Part shown: positions 1-8,153 of the stretch, piece by piece
How positions within the stretch are numbered: position 1 is the stretch's first letter
How the letters are laid out: each line of letters starts with the position of its first letter
Origin: DASYKT01 sp035995185
GTDB taxonomy: Bacteria; Acidobacteriota; Blastocatellia; Pyrinomonadales; Pyrinomonadaceae
DNA: 64,000 nt
Direction: 5' to 3'
Assembly: GCA_035995185.1 (NCBI GenBank)
Contig: DASYKT010000027.1
Coordinates: 212,953 to 276,952, forward strand
Translations under genes and position numbers: made by a program
Notes under the pieces: model-generated
Database searches by the model: none
The model's input: only the letters and a program-made list of their open reading frames with translations
What the model was told of the DNA's origin: nothing

Positions 1-1258
1 GGTGTCAGCCATGTCAAAAATGACCGACGCCCTGCTGGCCGCGTTTGAAACCGCCAAGAAAGGCGATTTTGAGGCCGGATTTGCCTTGCTGGGCGAACAT
101 TTTGACCGTCACGCCGGCGTCGCCGCCGAACTTCTCGGCGAAGACAGGCAAAAAGCTTACGGACGCGAATTGGACCTTTCAAAAAAGGAATTGGTGGAAT
201 TACTGGAGCGTGCTTCGCGCCGTTCGCTGCCGCTGGCGATGTTAAAAGACGCCATTGTTTCCTATGGCGAGCAGCTTTCGTCACGTCTGCTGGCGGAAGT
301 TTGCAAAGAGAAAGGTTTGAACGCCCGCCAGATGGATTCGCGCCGGCTGATCGTGACCGACGACGAATATGGCGCGGCGATCCCCATCTGGGACGAAACC
401 GAAAAGCTCATCCAGCTCGAACTCCAGCCGCTGGTCGACGCCGGTGAAATTCCCATTATGGGCGGCTTTATCGCCGGCAGCCGCAGCGGCGAAACGACCA
501 CGCTCGGGCGCGGCGGTTCGGATTATTCGGCGGCGCTGATCGGCGCGGCCTTGCGGGCCGGTGAAATTCAGATCTGGACGGATGTGACCGGTGTACTGAC
601 GACCGATCCGCGCATCGTTCCTGAAGCGCGCACGCTGCCTGTTTTGAGCTACGAAGAAGCGGCGGAGCTCGCCTACTTCGGCGCAAAAGTCCTGCACCCG
701 AAAACCATCCAGCCGGCGGTCGATTTCAGCATTCCCGTGCGAGTTTGCAATTCCCACGCACCGGAAGAACGCGGCACGATGATCCTGGCCGAACCGGAGA
801 TCGCGGAAAACAAGATCAAATCCATCGCCTATAAAAAAGGCATCACCATCCTCCGCATCTCTTCTGCGCGCATGCTCGGCAGCTACGGTTTTATGTCGGC
901 GCTGTTCCAGATTTTCGAACGCCACCGGACGGTCATCGACGTTATCTCCACCTCGGAAGTCTCGCTCGCTTTGACCGTTGACAACACTCATTCGCTCGAA
1001 AATGTAGTGACGGATTTGCGGCGCCTTGGTGAAGTTGAAACCGAAGAAGGCAACGCCGTGGTTTGTGTGGTCGGCGAGGGTCTGCGCTCTACACCCGGCC
1101 TCGCGTCGAAGATCTTCTCAGAACTCGAGGATGTAAATATTTCGCTGATCTCGCACGGGGCTTCGGCGGTGAACCTGACCTTTGTGGTCAAGGAAGATCA
1201 GTTGGCGGACGTTGTAAAAAGACTGCACAGCGCCTTCTTTGCGGAGGAAGCAAAATGA
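1..1258 (+). CDS. lysC: Aspartate kinase, 5'-truncated by window edge
   Basis: Aspartokinase phosphorylates L-aspartate, the first step toward lysine, threonine and methionine. The reading frame is open from the window edge. The N-terminal Lys-Phe-Gly-Gly nucleotide-binding motif is missing, so the first few dozen codons lie upstream. Visible are the kinase core segment GGFIAGSRSGETTTLGRGGS and the aspartate-binding region TDVTGVLTTDPRIVPEA. Two C-terminal ACT domains follow (from about SIAYKKGITILRI and from VVCVVGEGL), the usual site of lysine or threonine feedback inhibition. The stop overlaps the next start as ATGA, so the two are translationally coupled. It heads a scattered lysine/DAP gene set. 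The family call is firm; which amino acid inhibits it cannot be read. Confidence 0.95.
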   Translation, partial: VSAMSKMTDALLAAFETAKKGDFEAGFALLGEHFDRHAGVAAELLGEDRQKAYGRELDLSKKELVELLERASRRSLPLAMLKDAIVSYGEQLSSRLLAEVCKEKGLNARQMDSRRLIVTDDEYGAAIPIWDETEKLIQLELQPLVDAGEIPIMGGFIAGSRSGETTTLGRGGSDYSAALIGAALRAGEIQIWTDVTGVLTTDPRIVPEARTLPVLSYEEAAELAYFGAKVLHPKTIQPAVDFSIPVRVCNSHAPEERGTMILAEPEIAENKIKSIAYKKGITILRISSARMLGSYGFMSALFQIFERHRTVIDVISTSEVSLALTVDNTHSLENVVTDLRRLGEVETEEGNAVVCVVGEGLRSTPGLASKIFSELEDVNISLISHGASAVNLTFVVKEDQLADVVKRLHSAFFAEEAK

Positions 1259-2064
1259 GAAAGTTTTTCACACTCATTATCGTGCTCATTATCGGGGCTG
1301 TTATGGCCGGCTGCGACGGTAAAAGACACGAAGATTTTTTCGACACTCGCCAAGTCACGATAGGTTCCAATACTTATAATTACCGGGTTTTTGTTCCAAA
1401 GAGCAGGCAGCCCGGTGAAAAATTGCCGGTGATGTTATACCTCCACGGCAGCGGCGCGCGCGGCGAAAGCAACGAAGCCCAGGTCAAGGGATTTAATGAT
1501 TACATCAATGAAAATCCGGAGAGATTTACCTTTATCATTGTCGCCCCGCAATGCCGCCCCGGAACCGTCTGGACGGGAGAAATGATCGAGCAGGCCGCGG
1601 CCGCGCTGGACCAGTCAATAGCCGAATTTAACGGTGACGACAGCAGGGTATATTTGTCAGGATATTCAATGGGTGGTTACGGGGTCTGGCACATGGAGGT
1701 ACTTTACCCGAATAAATTTGCCGCGCTGGTCCCGATCGCCGGAAGCGTCAAACCCAGCAGCACGTTGGTGCGCGATGAAATACCTCCGCCGCCTCCGAAA
1801 ATAAGCGCGCTTACCGATTCGGCCGATCCGTACAAGGCTTTTGCCGAAGAGCTAAAACAAAAACCGATCTGGGTTTTTCACGGAGTAAGAGACGATGCCG
1901 TCTCTGTCGAAGAATCCCGTAAGATCGTCGCGGCGCTCAAGGCCGCCGGGAATATTAATGTTAATTACACCGAATTTGAAAACATGGGCCACAACATAGT
2001 AGGCGCGGCATTTAACGAACTCGAACTTTTTGAATGGCTGGGAAAACAAAAACTTAATAAATAA
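1255..2064 (+). CDS. Lipoprotein alpha/beta-hydrolase (esterase/PHB depolymerase-like)
   Basis: Protein of 269 residues starting at the ATG that overlaps the lysC stop. It begins with a lipoprotein signal peptide (MRKFFTLIIVLIIGAVMAGC, lipobox Cys20), so it should be lipid-anchored outside the cytoplasm. The body is an alpha/beta-hydrolase: an oxyanion-type LYLHGSGARGE segment, the nucleophile elbow GYSMGG (G-x-S-x-G), an Asp in the WVFHGVRDDAV stretch and a C-terminal His in NMGHN. It resembles the phospholipase/carboxylesterase and polyhydroxybutyrate-depolymerase-like esterases. The substrate cannot be read. A Pro-rich loop (IPPPPPK) precedes the Asp. It lies between lysC and a dapE-like gene but has no obvious lysine role. 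A longer in-frame extension from 1063 would overlap lysC and is rejected. Confidence 0.85.
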   Translation: MRKFFTLIIVLIIGAVMAGCDGKRHEDFFDTRQVTIGSNTYNYRVFVPKSRQPGEKLPVMLYLHGSGARGESNEAQVKGFNDYINENPERFTFIIVAPQCRPGTVWTGEMIEQAAAALDQSIAEFNGDDSRVYLSGYSMGGYGVWHMEVLYPNKFAALVPIAGSVKPSSTLVRDEIPPPPPKISALTDSADPYKAFAEELKQKPIWVFHGVRDDAVSVEESRKIVAALKAAGNINVNYTEFENMGHNIVGAAFNELELFEWLGKQKLNK

Positions 2065-3084
2065 ATGAACCTTTTTGAATTAACAAAAGAATTGATGTCC
2101 ATACCATCTGTTTCGGGCGACGAAGAAGCGGTGGGATTTTTTCTGCGCGATCACCTGGAGTCGCTGGGTTGGACAGTGGAACTGCAGGAGGTTTCCGCCA
2201 ACCAGCGAAACGTCATCGCCTGGTTAAACGAAACGCCGCGCATTTTTCTCTCAACGCATATGGACACCGTGCCGCCTTTTATCGCGCCGACTGAAGATGA
2301 AGAAAAGATCTACGGGCGAGGCGCCTGTGATGCAAAAGGGATCATCGCGGCGCAGATCGTCGCGGCGGAAGAATTAAGAAAGCAGGGAATAACCGACATC
2401 GGGCTGCTTTACACGATCGAGGAAGAGCAGGCCAGCACCGGCGCCAAAGCCGCCAATGAGCACCCGCTGGCAAAAAAATGCGAATACCTCATCAACGGCG
2501 AACCGACCGACAACGACCTGGCGATCGGTTCAAAGGGCGCGCTGCGGCTGAAATTAAAAACCCGGGGCAAAGCGGCGCACTCCGCTTACCCGGAAGAGGG
2601 CGATTCCGCCATATTGAAATTGCTGGATATTTTGGCGGACATCAGAAAACTGGAATTTCCGCACGGCGAATTTTTTGGCGAGACGACCTGCAATATCGGC
2701 ACGATCAATGCCGGGCTTAAAATAAATATCATCCCCGCCGACGCCGAAGCCGGGTTGCTCATTCGTTTGACGACGCCGTTAGAACCGGTACTGGAGCTGC
2801 TGGAAAAAACCGTCGCCGGCCGGGGCGAGCTGGAAGTAATGTCCTATAGCCTGCCGGTGAAAATGGTGGCGGTCGAGGGTTTCAAACAAAAAACGGTGCG
2901 CTTTACGACCGATATTCCGCATTTGGGAGATTGGGGCAAACCGCTGTTGCTGGGTCCGGGTTCCATTCTTGTAGCGCATACGAAAGATGAGTTTGTCTTG
3001 AAAAAAGATCTGGAAGAAGCGGTCGGGCTTTATATAGATCTGGTAAAGAAATTATTAGCCACGGAGAAAAACTTACAGGGATGA
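2065..3084 (+). CDS. M20-family metallopeptidase, candidate succinyl-diaminopimelate desuccinylase
   Basis: Zinc-dependent M20 amidohydrolase of 339 residues that directly abuts the previous stop. The family's metal and catalytic residues are visible: His65 and Asp67 in STHMDTV, Asp89 in GRGACDAKG, Glu119/Glu120 in YTIEEE, Glu146 in NGEPT and a C-terminal His in LVAHTKDE. M20 members include DapE, ArgE and LysK, which remove succinyl or acetyl groups from amino acids. Because dapB, dapA and dapD lie nearby, DapE is the likeliest role; ArgE/LysK-type activity cannot be excluded. It is shorter than typical DapE (about 375 residues). The last residues (ATEKNLQG) and the stop codon come from an intergenic repeat, so the ancestral C-terminus has probably been replaced. 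Confidence 0.8.
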   Translation: MNLFELTKELMSIPSVSGDEEAVGFFLRDHLESLGWTVELQEVSANQRNVIAWLNETPRIFLSTHMDTVPPFIAPTEDEEKIYGRGACDAKGIIAAQIVAAEELRKQGITDIGLLYTIEEEQASTGAKAANEHPLAKKCEYLINGEPTDNDLAIGSKGALRLKLKTRGKAAHSAYPEEGDSAILKLLDILADIRKLEFPHGEFFGETTCNIGTINAGLKINIIPADAEAGLLIRLTTPLEPVLELLEKTVAGRGELEVMSYSLPVKMVAVEGFKQKTVRFTTDIPHLGDWGKPLLLGPGSILVAHTKDEFVLKKDLEEAVGLYIDLVKKLLATEKNLQG

Positions 3085-3178
3085 ATGGGATAGAGGGATA
3101 AAACATATTATTATCCAGTTCATCCCCCTTTATCCTTAGTGAATTATTCTTTGTGTGCTCTGTGTCTTTGTGGTGAAG
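3070..3178. repeat. Nonamer-based inverted repeat
   Basis: The spacer after the M20 gene contains degenerate 9-bp units (GGGATGAAT, GGGATAGAG, GGATAAAA) facing a reverse-complementary arm (TTATCCAGTTCATCCCC). A second motif set reads TTTGTGTGCTCTGTGTC. The element overlaps the end of the upstream reading frame. The same motifs recur at 3588-3708 and 7195-7306. Confidence 0.6.
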
Positions 3179-3179
3179 A

Positions 3180-3629
3180 ATGAGAATGAAGCGACGTAAA
3201 TTTCATCAAACGGTTTTTGTTCTGGCCGGCATTTACAGCATTTGCTGGGGATTGTTTACCGCGCTCTGGCCCGAGTGGCTTTTTCAATTTGCCGGGATGC
3301 CGCCGATGAATTACCCGGAGATTTACGCCTGCGTCGGAATGATCGTCGGGCTTTACGGGCTCGTTTATTTAGAAGTGGCGCGGCGGCCCGAGCGCGGTTT
3401 CCTATTGGCGGCGATAGGTTTGATAGGCAAAATTCTTGGGCCGATCGGTGCGGCAACGATGGTGATCCAGGGAAAATGGACGCCGGCGGCGCTGGTGCTT
3501 AATGTCGGAAACGACTTTATCTGGCTGATACCTTTTGTGATTTATCTGGTAGATTCCTGGCCGTATTATAGGAAGGATATTTTCGCCACAGAGGACACAG
3601 AGAACACAGAGAGAAATTTACAGGGATAA
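3180..3629 (+). CDS. Small integral membrane protein, unknown function
   Basis: A 149-residue protein with four predicted membrane segments: VFVLAGIYSICWGLFTALW, EIYACVGMIVGLYGLVYLEVA, GFLLAAIGLIGKILGPIGAA and LVLNVGNDFIWLIPFVIYLV. No catalytic motif was recognised. It resembles small hydrophobic proteins of unknown role found in many soil bacteria. The alternative start MKRRKF (ATG 3186) is equally possible. The C-terminal tail after about residue 133 (ATEDTENTERNLQG) is encoded by an intergenic nonamer repeat and is probably not ancestral. It lies between the dapE-like gene and dapB, flanked by repeat elements on both sides. Confidence 0.7.
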   Translation: MRMKRRKFHQTVFVLAGIYSICWGLFTALWPEWLFQFAGMPPMNYPEIYACVGMIVGLYGLVYLEVARRPERGFLLAAIGLIGKILGPIGAATMVIQGKWTPAALVLNVGNDFIWLIPFVIYLVDSWPYYRKDIFATEDTENTERNLQG

Positions 3630-3708
3630 AGGAGATGAACAGGATAAGAGAAGAAGGAAATTCATATTTGTTTTTTATCCCTTTTATCCCCTCTATCCCT
3701 GTAAAATA
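3588..3708. repeat. Nonamer-based inverted repeat overlapping a CDS end
   Basis: Starts with 9-bp units CACAGAGGA, CACAGAGAA, CACAGAGAG inside the end of the upstream gene. It continues as an inverted repeat: TTTACAGGGATAAAGGAGAT on the left and units TATCCCTTT, TATCCCCTC, TATCCCTGT on the right. It reaches the dapB start, so it may fold into a hairpin in dapB mRNA. Confidence 0.65.
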
Positions 3709-3713
3709 AATTT

Positions 3714-4412
3714 ATGAAAATAGCCCTGATAGGTTATGGCGCGATGGGTCAGTTGATCGAGTCGTTGGCAAAAAAAGCCGGCGATGAGATTTTGGTCACC
3801 ATTGACGAAACAGACGGCGCACTTTCGGCCGAGGCGTTGGCGGAAAAAATAAAAGGCGCAGATGTAGTGATCGATTTTTCCGCAGCCGAAGCAGTGCGCC
3901 GCAACATCGAAGCCTGCTGTCTCGCCGGAATCCCCGTGGTTGAAGGCACGACCGGGTGGAACGCGGAACTTGAAACCATCAGGCAGCTCGTGGCGGATAA
4001 AAACGGCGCGCTGGTTTTCGGCGCAAATTTTAGCGTGGGCGTAAATATTTTTTACCGGGTAGTTTCCGCCGCGTCTGAGCTTTTCGCGCAGTTTCCGGAG
4101 TACGAGCCGTTTATCGAAGAGCGGCATCACTCGCGCAAAAAAGACGCGCCCAGCGGCACTGCTTTGAAGATCAAAGCGCTGGTCGAAGAAAAAGTATCGC
4201 GTGATTTTAGTGTCAGCTCCACCCGCGCGGGAAATATTCCCGGCACGCACACCGTCGGGTTTGACGGCCCGGCCGACCAGGTAACGCTGACGCATACCGC
4301 CCGTTCGCGCGAAGGTTTTGCATCCGGCGCGCTGGTTGCAGCGAAATGGATAATAGGGAAACGCGGGGTCTACGAATTCACCGAAGTGATGAACGAGATT
4401 TTAGGAAAATGA
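3714..4412 (+). CDS. dapB: 4-hydroxy-tetrahydrodipicolinate reductase
   Basis: DapB reduces 4-hydroxy-tetrahydrodipicolinate with NAD(P)H to tetrahydrodipicolinate in DAP/lysine synthesis. At 232 residues it is at the short end of the family. The N-terminal Rossmann motif GYGAMG is at residues 7-12, followed by VVIDFS and VEGTTGW. The catalytic and substrate-binding signature EERHHSRKKDAPSGTA lies near residues 138-153, with the His pair and Lys. A GTHTVGF segment follows, typical of the C-terminal domain. The dapA start follows after one base, indicating co-translation. The product feeds DapD encoded at 7314. Confidence 0.96.
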   Translation: MKIALIGYGAMGQLIESLAKKAGDEILVTIDETDGALSAEALAEKIKGADVVIDFSAAEAVRRNIEACCLAGIPVVEGTTGWNAELETIRQLVADKNGALVFGANFSVGVNIFYRVVSAASELFAQFPEYEPFIEERHHSRKKDAPSGTALKIKALVEEKVSRDFSVSSTRAGNIPGTHTVGFDGPADQVTLTHTARSREGFASGALVAAKWIIGKRGVYEFTEVMNEILGK

Positions 4413-4413
4413 T

Positions 4414-5319
4414 ATGACAATGAAAGCAGATTGGATGCGCGGATGCGCGACGGCCCTGGTTACTCCCTTTAAAAAAGACGGCTCGATCGATGACGCTTGT
4501 TTTAAAAAGCTGGTCGAGCGACAGATAAAAGGCGGCGTGCAGATCCTGGTTCCCTGCGGCACGACGGGCGAGAGCGCGACGATGAGTGAAGAAGAACGCC
4601 TGCATGTGATCGAGATGACGGTGGCGGTCGCGCGAAAAAAAGGCGGCCATGTGATCGCCGGAACGGGCACAAATAATACGGCGGCCACGGCGGATTTCAC
4701 CTGGCAGGCGTGGCAGCTTGGCATCGACGCCGCGCTGGTCGTCGCGCCTTTTTACAACAAGCCGACCCAGGAAGGAATGTTTGCGCATTTTTCCGCCGTA
4801 GCCTGTGCGGTGCCCGAGCTGCCGGTGATGCTTTACAACGTGCCGGGCCGCACGTCGTCGAACATTTCCTCGGCTACAACGCTGAGACTCGCCGCCGCGC
4901 ACGAAAATATCGTCGCCACCAAGGAAGCTTCGGGAAATTTTTCGCAGGTCATGGAAATATTGCGCGACCGCCCGAAAAACTTCAAAGTTTTTTCCGGTGA
5001 CGACGCGACGGCGCTGCCTTTCATCGTGCTCGGCGCGGACGGGCTGGTTTCCGTTTGCGCGAATGAGATCCCGAAGCAAACCTCGTCAATGGTAAGAAAA
5101 ATGCTCGAGGCCAATGCTAAGGAGGCCCGCAAGATCCATTACCAGATCCTGGCGCTGATGGAAGCAAATTTTATCGAATCTTCGCCCGGCCCCTGCAAAT
5201 TCGTGATGGCGGAGATGGGTTTGCTCGAAGAAAATCTGCGCTTGCCGCTGGTGCCCGTGACGGAAGCGACGCGGAAAAAATTGCGCGAGGTCATGAAGGA
5301 AACGGGAATAAAGAAATGA
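4414..5319 (+). CDS. dapA: 4-hydroxy-tetrahydrodipicolinate synthase
   Basis: DapA condenses pyruvate with aspartate semialdehyde, the committed step of DAP/lysine synthesis. The protein is 301 residues, a TIM-barrel of normal family length. The Schiff-base lysine is Lys170 in IVATKEASG. The catalytic Tyr141 lies in LYNVPGRTS, and the substrate loop PCGTTGES is near residues 44-51. It starts one base after the dapB stop and overlaps the next gene by ATGA, so dapB, dapA and a DUF4440 gene appear to be one transcript. Confidence 0.96.
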   Translation: MTMKADWMRGCATALVTPFKKDGSIDDACFKKLVERQIKGGVQILVPCGTTGESATMSEEERLHVIEMTVAVARKKGGHVIAGTGTNNTAATADFTWQAWQLGIDAALVVAPFYNKPTQEGMFAHFSAVACAVPELPVMLYNVPGRTSSNISSATTLRLAAAHENIVATKEASGNFSQVMEILRDRPKNFKVFSGDDATALPFIVLGADGLVSVCANEIPKQTSSMVRKMLEANAKEARKIHYQILALMEANFIESSPGPCKFVMAEMGLLEENLRLPLVPVTEATRKKLREVMKETGIKK

Positions 5320-5759
5320 AGGCCGCTCTTGCCATTTTCCTGCTCCTGCTGGGAGGTTTGACTGCGGCTGCGCAAAGCGGCAAAGCCGAAACCGAAGTGC
5401 GGGCGGCGAACAAAGCCTGGACCGATGCGCAGGTCAATGGCGATCTGGAAGCGCTGGATAAACTTTTCGCCGAAGAATTGATCGTCACTTCAGGCAACGG
5501 CGCTCTGCGCGATAAAAAAGGCGAATTGGCGGATGCCAAACCCGATCCCGATTTTAAAACCTATTTTTTCAATACCGAAGATCTGCGCATCAAGATCTAC
5601 GACAAAGCTGCCGTCGTTACCGGTCATGCCAAATGGCGCACCAGTTACAAAGGCAAGGATTCCGATAACGAACGCCGTTTTACCTGTGTTTATGTCAAGC
5701 GCGACGGCCGCTGGCAGATGGTTGCCTTGCAGGTGACGCGCATCGCAAAGCCCCAGTGA
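5316..5759 (+). CDS. Secreted DUF4440/SnoaL-like protein
   Basis: A 147-residue protein with a signal peptide (MKAALAIFLLLLGGLTAAAQ) followed by one DUF4440 domain of the NTF2/SnoaL-like fold. The visible pattern is typical: AANKAWTDAQVNGDLEALDKLF, then ITD/VVT-type strands, ending in VYVKRDGRWQMVALQVTRI. Such proteins are exported small-molecule-binding or enzyme-like proteins, and no substrate can be read. The start overlaps the dapA stop (ATGA). A paralogue follows at 5875, separated by a palindromic element, which suggests tandem duplication. Confidence 0.85.
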   Translation: MKAALAIFLLLLGGLTAAAQSGKAETEVRAANKAWTDAQVNGDLEALDKLFAEELIVTSGNGALRDKKGELADAKPDPDFKTYFFNTEDLRIKIYDKAAVVTGHAKWRTSYKGKDSDNERRFTCVYVKRDGRWQMVALQVTRIAKPQ

Positions 5760-5760
5760 T

Positions 5761-5861
5761 GTAGCGCCAGCGTCTCGCTGGCTGTCGCGTGGGCGTCCCG
5801 CCCGCGCAAAAAAACTGAAGGCGGGACGCCTTCGGGACAGCCGCCGGGACGGCGGCGCTAC
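5761..5861. repeat. Palindromic intergenic element, copy 1 (GTAGCGCC family)
   Basis: The element has outer ends GTAGCGCC/GGCGCTAC. Internal complementary blocks read GGGCGTCCCGCCCGC and GGCGGGACGCC, and the remaining blocks are CAGCGTCTCGCTGGCTGTCG and ACAGCCGCCGGGACGGCGGC. A reverse-complemented homologous copy lies at 20514-20609. It resembles REP/BIME-type elements and could stop or stabilise the dapA-side transcript. Confidence 0.8.
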
Positions 5862-5874
5862 ATTAAATTTGTTT

Positions 5875-6354
5875 ATGAAAAGGCTTCTTTTATTTTTGTT
5901 TGTCACGCTAATAGCGCAATGGATGTGTTCCGCTCAGGCTGTGCCAAAGATAAGTAAAGATGAGCAGCAGGTCCGGGCCGCGGTGAAACAGTGGGCCGAC
6001 GCCGTTGCTGCGCGCGATACGGCGGCGCTCGACAAACTTTTTGCCGCCGATCTGTTCATCACGGCTTATGACGGCAGCACGCGCGGAAAGAAAGAGGAAC
6101 TGGAAGTGCTGAGAGCCTCGCCCGGCCTTAAAACGCTGTCCGTCGAGAACGAAGACCTGAGAGTAAAGATCTATGGCACATCGGCGGTGGTCACGGCCAT
6201 CGTGAAAATGCGCTTTGAGTCCGGCGGTAAAGAAACAGCAGTCGCTTTTCGTTACACCGCCGTTTTTGTTAAAAAAGACGGCCGCTGGCAGATAACGACG
6301 CTGCAAACCACTCGCTATACCCCGCCGCCGATAAAATTGGGGACAAACCAATGA
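5875..6354 (+). CDS. Secreted DUF4440/SnoaL-like protein (paralogue)
   Basis: Signal peptide MKRLLLFLFVTLIAQWMCSA, then a DUF4440 domain matching the protein encoded at 5316: shared features include ALDKLFA, EDLR(I/V)KIY, AVVT and V(K)KDGRWQ. Protein of 159 residues from the ATG at 5875; an upstream TTG at 5869 is less likely. It ends in a short Pro-rich tail. The stop overlaps the peroxiredoxin start (ATGA), so the two are coupled. Function beyond the fold is unknown. Confidence 0.85.
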   Translation: MKRLLLFLFVTLIAQWMCSAQAVPKISKDEQQVRAAVKQWADAVAARDTAALDKLFAADLFITAYDGSTRGKKEELEVLRASPGLKTLSVENEDLRVKIYGTSAVVTAIVKMRFESGGKETAVAFRYTAVFVKKDGRWQITTLQTTRYTPPPIKLGTNQ

Positions 6355-6869
6355 AGCTGAGCGAATCAATATCCGTCGCGGTCGGTGAAAGGGCTCCCGA
6401 TTTTCAGCTTAAGACCCAAAAGGGCGAAGACTGGAGTCTTTCCGGTCAATCGGGCAGCGTCGTCGCGCTGCTTTTTTATCCCAAGGACGAAACCCTGGTC
6501 TGCACCAAGCAGATGTGTTCGCTGCGCGATCATTGGGTGGATTATCTCGAGACAAAAGCGCTGGTCGTGGGCGTGTCGCCGGGGACCGTTGATGACCACA
6601 GCGACTTTTCCCGCAAGCATAGATTGCCCATCACTCTTTTGGCCGACGCCGACCGCAGCGTGACGGAAACCTACGCTTTTCACTGGTTCTTCCCGATATC
6701 GCTCACTCGTTCGATAGTGGTCATCGACGCAAAGGGCATCATCCGCAGCCGCCGCGTCATGCTGCGCGCGTTTCGCCCGACGGATCGTTCGGTGATAGCC
6801 TCTATTTATGCGGCGCGCACCGATCACTTTAACGAAAAACTCGAAGACCTGAGAAACAAGCGCCTATAG
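6351..6869 (+). CDS. Peroxiredoxin, BCP/AhpC-TSA type
   Basis: Thiol peroxidase of 172 residues that should reduce hydrogen peroxide or organic hydroperoxides. The thioredoxin-fold signature GERAPDFQL is at residues 12-20. FYPKDETLVCTKQMC carries the peroxidatic Cys51 and a second Cys56 in the C-x4-C arrangement of atypical 2-Cys BCP-type enzymes. A typical basic C-terminal region follows (VIDAKGIIRSRRV). The usual Phe/Thr-Pro-Gly before the peroxidatic Cys is altered to Glu-Thr-Leu-Val. No signal peptide is seen, so it is probably cytoplasmic. Confidence 0.9.
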   Translation: MKLSESISVAVGERAPDFQLKTQKGEDWSLSGQSGSVVALLFYPKDETLVCTKQMCSLRDHWVDYLETKALVVGVSPGTVDDHSDFSRKHRLPITLLADADRSVTETYAFHWFFPISLTRSIVVIDAKGIIRSRRVMLRAFRPTDRSVIASIYAARTDHFNEKLEDLRNKRL

Positions 6870-6875
6870 AAAATT

Positions 6876-7235
6876 ATGGAAAGCAAAGCGATAACACGCA
6901 TCTGGCACGGCGTGACCAGGGCGGAACACAGTGATGAATACCTGCAGTTAATTGTCGACACCGGTGTCAGCGATTACAAAAAGGTCGAAGGCAATCTGAG
7001 CGTGGAAATCCTTCGCCGGGTCGAAGGCGACAAATGCCATTTCTGGACCGTTACCAAATGGGACAGTTATGAGAGCATCAAAAAATTTGCCGGCGAAGAC
7101 TACGAAAAAGCGCGCTACTATCCCGAAGACGATAAATATCTCCTGGAATTTGAGCCGGATGTTATACACTGCGAAACGTTCGAATTTTATTTTTTAACCA
7201 CAAAGACAGAAAGAACACAAAGCGATCTTAATTAG
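6876..7235 (+). CDS. Small ABM-like (dimeric ferredoxin-like fold) protein
   Basis: A 119-residue protein resembling the antibiotic-biosynthesis-monooxygenase-like/EthD-like alpha-beta barrel group: RIWHGVTRAEHSDEYLQLI, then GNLSVEILRRVEGDKCHFWTV, then KWDSYESIKKFAGEDYEKARYYPEDDKYLLEFEP. The enzymatic role is unknown. The last 14 or so residues (FLTTKTERTQSDLN) are encoded by an intergenic nonamer repeat and are probably an acquired tail. It follows the peroxiredoxin by six bases. Confidence 0.7.
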   Translation: MESKAITRIWHGVTRAEHSDEYLQLIVDTGVSDYKKVEGNLSVEILRRVEGDKCHFWTVTKWDSYESIKKFAGEDYEKARYYPEDDKYLLEFEPDVIHCETFEFYFLTTKTERTQSDLN

Positions 7236-7306
7236 TTCGCTATTTGATCGATCTCGTTTTTGCGCTTTGTTTTCCTTTGTGTGCTTAGTGCCTTTGTGGT
7301 GTAAAT
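7195..7306. repeat. Nonamer-based inverted repeat overlapping a CDS end
   Basis: Left arm ACCACAAAGACAGAAAGAAC is inside the end of the upstream gene. The right arm has 9-bp units TTTGTGTGC, TTAGTGCCT, TTGTGGTGT directly before the dapD start. The arms are reverse complementary and could form a hairpin between the two genes. Confidence 0.65.
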
Positions 7307-7313
7307 TCTTAAT

Positions 7314-8144
7314 ATGAATCTAAAAGAAAGCATCGAACAACTGTTCGCCAAGACCGAATTCACTGCCGATGACCGCGCGGTTTACGAAGAATTCAAGACG
7401 GCGCTAAGACGTGGCGAGATCCGCTCGGCGGAAAAGCGCGAAGACGGCAATTGGCACGCCAATCCGTGGGTGAAGCAGGGAATTCTGCTCGGCTTTCGCA
7501 TGGGCAAAATGGAGGAGATGTCGAAAGAGACGGAGACTTTCCGCTTTTTTGACAAGGACACTTTTCCGCTGCGGCCGATGTCGCTCGAAGACGGCGTGCG
7601 CATCGTCATCGGCGGCTCAACCATTCGCGACGGATCGTATGTCGCGCCGGGCGTGGTAGTAGTGCCGCCCGCTTACATCAATGTCGGAGCTTACGTCGAT
7701 GAAGGCACGATGGTCGACAGCCACGCGCTGGTCGGCTCGTGCGCGCAGATCGGCAAGCGCGTTCATCTTTCGGCCGCGGCGCAGATCGGCGGCGTGCTCG
7801 AGCCGATCAATGCCGCTCCGGTCGTGATCGAAGACGACGTGCTGGTTGGCGGCAACACCGGCGTCTATGAAGGCACCGTCGTGCGCGAAGGCGCAGTGCT
7901 GGCCTCGGGCGTTATCCTCACGCGTTCGACGCCGCTTTTCGACCTGGTCAATCACACGATAATTAAATCCGACGGCGAAAAACCGCTCGAAGTGCCGGCG
8001 GGCGCGGTCGTGGTGCAGGGCTCGCGCGCCGTGACCAGCGAAAAAGGAAAAGAATGGGGCCTTTCCATCTACGCGCCGATCATCGTCAAATACCGCGACG
8101 AAAAAACCGACGCCGCTACAAAACTCGAAGACTATTTGCGCTAG
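7314..8144 (+). CDS. dapD: Tetrahydrodipicolinate N-succinyltransferase
   Basis: DapD transfers succinyl from succinyl-CoA to tetrahydrodipicolinate, the step that defines the succinylase branch of DAP/lysine synthesis. The protein is 276 residues, normal for the family. The N-terminal helical domain (ANPWVKQGILLGFRMGKM, FFDKDTFPLRPM) is followed by a left-handed parallel beta-helix of hexapeptide repeats from about residue 100 to 220 (VAPGVVVVPPAYINVGAYVDEGTMVDSH, VHLSAAAQIGGV, VLVGGNTGVYEG). The acyl-acceptor regions GSRAV and LSIYAPIIVKYRD close the protein. A diacylglycerol-kinase-like gene begins ten bases downstream. Confidence 0.96.
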   Translation: MNLKESIEQLFAKTEFTADDRAVYEEFKTALRRGEIRSAEKREDGNWHANPWVKQGILLGFRMGKMEEMSKETETFRFFDKDTFPLRPMSLEDGVRIVIGGSTIRDGSYVAPGVVVVPPAYINVGAYVDEGTMVDSHALVGSCAQIGKRVHLSAAAQIGGVLEPINAAPVVIEDDVLVGGNTGVYEGTVVREGAVLASGVILTRSTPLFDLVNHTIIKSDGEKPLEVPAGAVVVQGSRAVTSEKGKEWGLSIYAPIIVKYRDEKTDAATKLEDYLR

Positions 8145-8153
8145 AATAACCGT

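Noticed and set aside
281..991. Minus-strand open frame opposite lysC
   Set aside because: Antisense shadow of lysC with no ribosome-binding site or recognisable domain.
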